From: Karalla daura
Taxonomy: Eukaryota > Chordata > Actinopteri > Chaetodontiformes > Leiognathidae
Reading direction: 5' to 3'
Assembly (NCBI GenBank): GCA_029224185.1
Contig: CM055192.1
Span: 19,804,739 to 19,868,738 of the forward strand
DNA: 64,000 nt
A program made the position numbers and the translations under genes. The stretch's first letter is position 1. Each line of letters opens with the position of its first letter. The notes beneath the pieces are model-generated. The model was not told the DNA's origin, ran no database searches, and saw only the letters and a program-made list of their open reading frames with translations. This document shows, piece by piece, positions 57,728 to 64,000 of the stretch.

Positions 57728-59059
57728 CTCAAGATGGGCTAAGTGGAAATTTGTTGTGTGCTGTGAACACAGCCAACAATGCTACAAGATGCCTCGCAGT
57801 CTATATGCACTCTTGCTGAAATAGGCAAACAGCCAGACAATATAACCCTGTAAATATCTCATTTATCTTTCATTTCAAAGCTGTAGATGCTCTCTTTAGA
57901 TCTCCCTTCAACCCTGAAATGCACCATATGGAGGCAAAAACTCAGCACCGCATCGCTTTATGTGAACCTCTTTTGGTGAGAAACCTCTGGAGGTATTCAT
58001 TTTTCACACTGGCATTATGCTACCACCTAATCCAATATTAGCAAATTAGATGACTAATGATTCATATTGGAAGTAATTGAAAATCAGTACTTTCTCTTGC
58101 CTCTTCCTCAAGATCTAATTAGTAAAGCTTTCATTTTGGTGATTGAACAAGTGCATTTGCCTGAAACAACAGTTCTCACTCTCTGGGGCTGTTTTTTTTT
58201 TTTTATACAACATGCTGTCTTCTCTGACCCGGGAGGGCGACATAGCAGATGATCAGAGAAGAGCAGCACGGGCTACTGCAGGCGGTGGTACACGCATGAA
58301 TAAGGTGCACGCGTGCCTGAAAAAGACTGCATTTTCCCTGCATGAGCCACATAGGGGACAAGATGAGATGGAAATGAACCGTGAGAGTTGCGGGAAGACG
58401 GACAGCCAAAAAAAAAAAGTTTAGAGGAGCTGTGGAAGGTGAAGAAGGAGAGGAAAGGAGAGAGGGAACAAAGCTAGAGCAAACACAGGGGTAGACACTG
58501 CAGCACAAGCTTCTCCTGAGGGAGCTACAGCGAAGGGGTGGAAGACAAATCAGGGCCACAGAGGTGATTTTGCAGCTGCACTCCTTCCCTTCTCTTCCAG
58601 CCATGGACATCTAATGCATTATATCCCAGCCGCGCCGGCTGTGACTGGAATTAACCGAACTCTCTTGTTTATTTACACAATCACTATTCACGACATACCT
58701 AGAACCCTGGGTATGGTGCAACTTTATCCCTGCATATCTTGATGAAGGGCAGAATCAGTCAGCCTTGGCGCATTCCTCACAGAGCTGATCGAACAATGAC
58801 ATCAAGCTGTGCTGGATAAATTGGAATCCTACTGGGTCTATGCTGGAGACCAGCTCGCACAGCGTTCAGAGAAAATATACAACCTCGCAACTAGGCTGGT
58901 CTCTCGTTAGGGTATGTCCATCACAAACCTATTCTGGGAATAGTTAGGCTTAGTTGCTGCTAAAAATACGTATTATCACCTCAGGGAATCGTGCATTTTT
59001 GCTGCATAGATTTTAAAAGGGTGCACATAAGTATGAGAATCGAGGCTGACGAAGAGGCA

Positions 59060-59122
59060 AACTTTGGGCGGTTAATCTATCCCGGTGCCAGGATGAATTA
59101 GACGGTTCTTTCTCCGAGGCGT
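59060..59122. other. flank of CpG-richer block
   Basis: Short unique stretch leading into the CT run. Confidence 0.4.
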
Positions 59123-59124
59123 CC

Positions 59125-59170
<46 letters not shown>

Positions 59171-59183
59171 TCTCTCTCCCTCT
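59123..59183. repeat. (CT)n microsatellite
   Basis: Long pyrimidine run of CT units with single TA and CC interruptions. Confidence 0.95.
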
Positions 59184-59640
59184 GCAGAGGATGATGTGCT
59201 GCTGCAGTTGTCAGTAATCAGAAAAGGAGCTGGTGGCGCAGGAGCACTGAAAGGAGGCTGAAAAGCTAACAATGAGGTGAAAGACACAAGCAAAAGGTTG
59301 GCGATCTCTCGAGCCGATACGAGGGAGCGAGAGATGGCGCCGGTGCCCTGTGGACGCCACTTTGAAAATGTCAGATCGCCGGCCGTCTCTGGGTGGCTGA
59401 AAAGCAGCGGTGTGATAAAACTCGGCTCGGATGTCATCACGAATCTTCATGGGCGCGTCGCAAAGTTGATCCGGCGCTGTCGAAATCAGGATCGCACAAC
59501 TTCTATCCTCCTTTTTTCTGCGGTTTTGATACATCACTAACAAGAAACACAGAGCTGCGGCGTCCGCGTCAACAACAAAGGCGACGTCGAGTCAAAGACC
59601 TAAGTTACATCATTTTGAAGCCTTTGTTTAAAAACCGGTC
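59184..59640. promoter_or_regulatory. CpG-richer block, possible promoter or first exon
   Basis: Higher CpG density than anywhere else in the desert (GGCGCCGG, CGGCCG, GGGCGCGTCGC, CCGGCGCTGTCG), next to a CT run as at many fish promoters. A plus frame from ATG 59334 (MAPVPCGRHFENVRSP) ends at 59540 with a fair start context, but no homologue or donor is recognised. Confidence 0.3.
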
Positions 59641-60060
59641 TGATCATGTGCGTGGAGCTTTTTTTCTTTTTTTTTTTTGCTTGCCAAAAAAAAAAAAAAG
59701 AAGAAGAAGAAGGAAAAGCGTTAGAGGGCCTCAGCTCCCAGCACAAGTTGAAAGGGTGGGGAAGGCAAGGAAGAGATGAGAGAGAGGAGGCACAGCGAAG
59801 ACGAGGCTCTCACTGGTGCAGCGTGGGGAAGGATACTGGCCCTCGGGGAGAGATGGTGGTGCTGCGATGACATTTTTAGGGCAGCTGTGAGAGTTATAGA
59901 TGAGTATCAGATGTTATCCATTACTCCCTGGGAAAAATTGATGAAACAAAAAAAAACAACACCAAAGGACAATGAAGAAATAAGAGCGGGTAGGAAGAAA
60001 AAAAAAAAATCAAAGGGCAGATTTAATCCAGGATCATAGTGAAATTCAAACGACTTGCTC
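59641..60060. other. low-complexity A/G-rich DNA
   Basis: Poly(T) at about 59659-59680, poly(A)/(AAG)n at about 59685-59712, then purine-rich sequence with further A-runs near 59950 and 60000. These runs produce lysine/arginine-rich false ORFs on the plus strand. Confidence 0.65.
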
Positions 60061-60145
60061 TCTGGGCGCTGATTAGCGCCTGCGAGGGTGTGGCTCCGCC
60101 GTCATGCTTGTGATTCTAATGAAAACACATTTGTTAATAAAAAAA
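60061..60145. promoter_or_regulatory. hairpin-containing enhancer-like block
   Basis: A perfect 6-bp inverted repeat with a 4-base loop, GGCGCTGATTAGCGCC (60065-60080), whose loop region forms a GATTA homeodomain (Otx/Crx-like) word. It is followed by TGTGATTCTAATGAAAACAC and ATTTGTTAATAA. Confidence 0.25.
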
Positions 60146-62195
60146 ACAAAAACGGGAGACACTGCTTTTTAAAATACATATTCACGGCTGAGTGTTAGCG
60201 CTCTACAGGATGTTTCGTCCTTTTTGTCTTGTTTTTAAATAGGCCCCGGAATATGCGAGAGGGACACGCGGCTGCATGAATAAACAATAGAGGTGAACTG
60301 GTAAACATTTTCGATGCACCCTGCTGTTAAAAGTTGAAAATGAATGCAGAGCCAGGCGGGCTGTCTTGTTTATGTGCCGCATGCTCTCTCACCCTCAAAG
60401 CTCCTCGGTACATAGGCTGCTTAGCCGCTTTTGCCCGCATCCAACATGTGAACCGGTAATGTGCTTTCAGCCGTGTTATTATTTTGTGACTCAGGGTTAT
60501 GAGACCTATTTTAACTTTCTAATGTGTATTAGTTCTGAAGAGTGACCCGCTCGTGGCTGTCATAATCACTGGGTATTTTGCAAACTAGACTTTTCACAGG
60601 ATTGGGTGAATCACGCAGATTAGTATTTTCTGGCTTCACGTTCTTAGTTGTTTGCGGCACATCAGCTGTCACCGATTCACAGAAGCGGCGACGCTGATGC
60701 TCAAACATGAACTTCAGTCGAGTCCCAGAGAGAAAGAGAGAGAGAAAAAAAAGCAAACCACAGAGCCCATCTGGTGGCATTTGTTAGAGTAAAAACAACT
60801 GTGGCCAACATTAAAATGTGTGGGAATCACATCACATGGTGTGACCACAACTTGGTTCAAGATCGCTAAATTGTGCCGCACTTTATCATTGCAAGGGAGT
60901 AAGACCATTAAGTCGTGGCCATGAGTTAATAATGCGTGATGATTCAAGAGCAGAGTAAATCGAGCAGGATGGTTGTCCATTTTGGGGTGCTTTGGAAAAT
61001 GTTTTGGAGCGTGATCATTGCAGAATTAAATGTCACTTAATAATGTCTCATATGTATCACAGTTATCTATTTCTAGGTTAAAATAAAATGAAATCAGTTT
61101 GAACTTTTCCATGTTACAAATCTAAATCTAAAGCTCCATCCATATGACTCAGTAGTTTTCTTATGGCCATGCAGAATAATTTAATTTTTACACATCATTA
61201 CAGCGTGGCCATAATTTAGTGATCTTGTTCTCACATGTTATTATGTTGCGGTGAAATATATATATATATGTTTTTCTCACAAATGACAGGCGCCGTAGCA
61301 AACCAATTCATCTTACTCTAGCATGTTTTGACTTTAATCTCTTGCCATGTCACTAGAATTTCACTGACTTTAAGCCAAAAGTCTTTGACTTCATCTGGCA
61401 GGCGTCTGACTCAAACACTCACTGTTTTCTGTGCAATACAATATCGAGCCGGGAGATTGCTCTTCAGCACGAACCTACATCTCCCTCGGCTCTCAGGCCC
61501 CAGGCCCCAGGTTGGGTCGCCCAAAAAAGGCAAGAGACGTGACCGCCAAGACGATGGACAGTTTTAATACACCAGCTCAAGCCCCCCGGGGGAGTCGAGT
61601 GGTTACGCCTGCAGATATTATGGGCGACGAAATGAAGCACATCCATTTCCTTCTGCCTGAACGATGACACGCGGCATCTGGGACCTCTGATGGGGTTTGG
61701 TTGGTCTCACAAACTCCCCTCGATTAACGGAGCAAAATATAGGTGGAGGGAGGCGTATTGATTTCTGCCTTACAATTGCCATGACTTTGGTTATTTTGCT
61801 TTGCAGCTTGGCAGACGATGCTGCGCCTATCCTGGAGGGGAGCGCTGGAAATCCAAAGTGGAAAGGAAAGGACGGCAGGCGTGGGAGATGTGTTATGACT
61901 AGATGATATGACTAGCAGCTGTGTTTACACGCTGAACAGGGCTGACAGAGGCTTAGACAGGTAACTGATAAAAATTAGTCGCTGGAGGACAAACAGCAGA
62001 CACAAGTGGTGACACTTCATGGGGCAGGATCATAATGAGTCTTTCCCATGACTGCCTCTCAGTCCTGAGGCTGATCCCCGAGGGTTAGAGGCAAATTGCA
62101 CAGCGACACAGGCCCACGTAAAGGCAGATAGGGACCGCATTTAAGGCATTTCTTTAAACAGAGCCTCTTCCTGCTGCCTCTGCTGTCTTCCCCAG
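60146..62195. other. noncoding DNA, no gene recognised
   Basis: Unique sequence with a short (AT)n at 61256-61269 and GA-rich words near 60725-60750. An acceptor-like TTTTGCTTTGCAG ends at 61806 before a 33-codon open stretch ending TAG. I could not attach any product to it. Confidence 0.5.
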
Positions 62196-62296
62196 GATCA
62201 GACGGTGCATAATCAATGCCCCGCTGCGGTCCGCAGCCATCACATCGCCCCGGCTCCTCCTGCGGCAGCGCTCCTCTTGCTCCAACCCTCGAGAGG
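62196..62296 (+). other. exon-like segment with splice-site flanks (unrecognised)
   Basis: 101 bp preceded by a strong acceptor (GCCTCTGCTGTCTTCCCCAG, ending 62195) and followed by a moderate donor (GAGAGG then GTGGGAAAG). It is open in one frame (DQTVHNQCPAAVRSHHIAPA then PPAAALLLLQPSR) and GC-rich. No protein is recognised. It could be an exon of a gene spanning the desert, or chance. Confidence 0.2.
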
Positions 62297-64000
62297 GTGG
62301 GAAAGCGGCACACAGATGCATCCAATTAACACCTGCTCCAATAGTTTTCTGCTTTTTTTTTTACCTCCGTCACACTCTCACATCTTCCCATTCGCATATT
62401 CAGTCTCATGTGCAGCTTGCTAACGCCTCTCCCTCTTTTTTGCCGACCATCAGCTAAAGAGTTCTGGTTCCTCTGTGGATTTGGGGTAAGCGTGGGAGGA
62501 ACAGTGCTGCTGTGCATCACAGGGCTCCGTGGGCTTTGAATGCATACTGGAAAGAAATAGAACCCAGCACAGAGGGTTCTCCTCCTCTGTGCATATTTCG
62601 ATAATCATTTTCTCTATGCTCTCAATGCCCTTAGTAACCTCAGCTCTCCTTACCTCTTGGATCTCCTCACCTGTCACAACCCCACCTGCTGCCTCAGGTG
62701 CAGACATCCCCTTGACTGTTGCCCTTTTTCCAACAAAGCAGTGCCAGTGCTGGCTAGAGCATACTTAGAAACCATCTACAGTATTCCTGTTTCAACAGAA
62801 AATTAGTCGACTCAACAACAAAACAAACAAACAAAAAGGTTCCAGTGTAGCACCACTTCTTTTGCTGGGCCAGAGGTGAGAACAAGCTCCATCAGAGACT
62901 GGGGGTGAGATTATCAAGACCAGGAATTACAATTGACAGCATTGAAAGCAGCAATGTAACTTGTGTGTAAGTAAAGTAACCATGTACAGTAGCACTTTCG
63001 CAGGGGAAAGCCAACTGTTTCTCAAAGGGCTCACTCTTTCAAGTCAAACCAGCACGAGAACCGTTTTGGTGGAAAAAGGGAATGTGAAGACTAAGCTGGA
63101 GACCACTTGCTGCTGCAGCAACAAAACCTCTAGAAAGATCTTCCTAACCACATCATGTAACTAACACCTGTACCATCCTTGATGCAAGCCCTTGAGACCC
63201 ATCTCTACAAAACCACCTTCTCCAGTTAAATGACCTCTCTCTTCATTGTCACTGTTCTGTCTTTGTCTACTGTCTGCAGTATTACAGTACCCCTGTCCTT
63301 CATGGAGGCGTCAAGTGTCTCTGTTGAATGTATCCTCATGTAATATCTATGTAAAGCATATTGAAAACCATTTTATATAAGTATAATGTATGATTATGCT
63401 ACTGTGTGCTCAGTTCTGCCCTGACATTTATGTAGAGCGAGTTCCTGATGCCTCTTTGAACTAATCTGTTTTATCAAATATTAAACATCTTTCTCAACAT
63501 GTGCTGCATCCTACATCAACTACAGGGGAAATCAATCACATTATTATTATTATTATTTTTTTGGATTAACCTCATTACCACACCTTTTGAGCCAGTGTAA
63601 CAGTCGGCGTGGATCCACTGCAGTTGTCTGACATCACACAGAGATCCAGCATTTCCTTCTATGAATGAGCCTCAGGTGATCAGACGATCATTGACATTAC
63701 ATGCACATACATCAGGCACTGTTTGCATCACGTTACCTCTCATCACATGCTCCTCTTTGACAGGGGAGAATTGGCACATTGTGGTTGCGATTTCCTGACA
63801 AACAGCAAACCTTTTAAGAATAGAGTGGTATTATGTAACTGTAACAAAAGGGTTTTGTGCTGCTCCTGTTGTTATCTTGGATCACAGAGCATGTCAAGGC
63901 AGATTCTTCTTAATAAAGTAGCAGAAATGTGGTGAATGTGGTGGTGTTGCCCTTTGCTTTTTTAATCTCCATACAACTTGTGAAAAGCTGAGGCCAGCAT
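62297..64000. other. noncoding DNA at the window end
   Basis: No gene recognised. Includes a (CAAA)n-like run near 62818-62835 and an (ATT)n run at 63540-63557. The stretch 63175-63230 (GCAAGCCCTTGAGACCCATC...) reads QALETHLYKTTFSS in one frame, faintly like a LINE tail, but this is too weak to call. Confidence 0.5.
63540..63557. repeat. (ATT)n microsatellite
   Basis: Five to six ATT units followed by poly(T). Confidence 0.85.

Larger units (their letters stand above)
54786..59059. other. noncoding DNA, no gene recognised
   Basis: Contains a likely enhancer block at 55520-55740, AT-rich low-complexity DNA at 56400-56660, poly(T) near 56909 and 58192, the unrecognised minus ORF at 57428-57727, and an A/G-rich patch at 58425-58500. 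Confidence 0.5.

Noticed and set aside
59393..60039. Lys/Arg-rich plus ORFs
   Set aside because: Driven by poly(A), AAG and GA-rich low-complexity DNA.
63175..63480. Possible LINE 3' end (QALETHLYKTTFSS)
   Set aside because: Only a dozen residues resemble the pattern and no upstream reverse transcriptase remnant was seen.

Overview
This is eukaryotic, almost certainly teleost fish, DNA. Genes are split by GT-AG introns, use AATAAA signals, sit among CA/GT microsatellites, and share space with many decayed copies of a repeat that is very common in bony fish. Nothing is prokaryotic: no operons, ribosome binding sites or CRISPR. Four protein-coding genes were recognised, all in the first 20.7 kb. 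They are an FabG-like short-chain dehydrogenase/reductase (minus strand, 3' part beyond base 1), the spliceosomal cyclophilin ppil3 (minus), the volume-regulated anion channel subunit lrrc8a (minus) and the mitochondrial Fe-S co-chaperone hscb (plus). I rebuilt their exons by hand from reading frame, splice sites and remembered family sequence.

Layout: 32-1954 holds four SDR exons with a perfect CRE just upstream. 2772-3809 holds five ppil3 exons with a nearby poly(A) signal. 4790-9269 is AT-rich; it is either a long lrrc8a 3' UTR or contains one small unrecognised gene, whose possible last exon (4971-5060) encodes a hydrophobic tail. 9270-11965 holds the two coding exons of lrrc8a, and 14028-14166 and about 14726-14850 its 5' noncoding exons. 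From about 14850 to 15028, lrrc8a and hscb appear to share a divergent promoter. 15029-20707 is hscb, six exons plus poly(A) signal, with a LINE remnant and GT repeats in its introns.

From 20.7 kb to the end (43 kb) I recognise no protein-coding gene. This desert carries microsatellites, at least five of the eight or so full or partial copies of the teleost repeat in the window, a LINE tail, purine-skewed tracts, a CpG-richer block near 59.3 kb, and many AT-rich stretches with homeodomain, POU and SOX-like words that look like distal enhancers. In tetrapods HSCB lies near CHEK2, TTC28 and MN1, so the desert could be intronic or regulatory DNA of such a neighbour; that is inference only.

The four genes do not form a pathway. 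They are a housekeeping cluster (redox metabolism, splicing, cell-volume control, Fe-S assembly) beside a gene-poor region. I found no convincing new biological system. The observations most worth checking are a lysine-to-glutamine change in the LRRC8A outer-pore motif, a poly(A) tract at its last 3' splice site, a uORF in its leader, the lrrc8a/hscb divergent promoter, and several exon-like or enhancer-like pieces.
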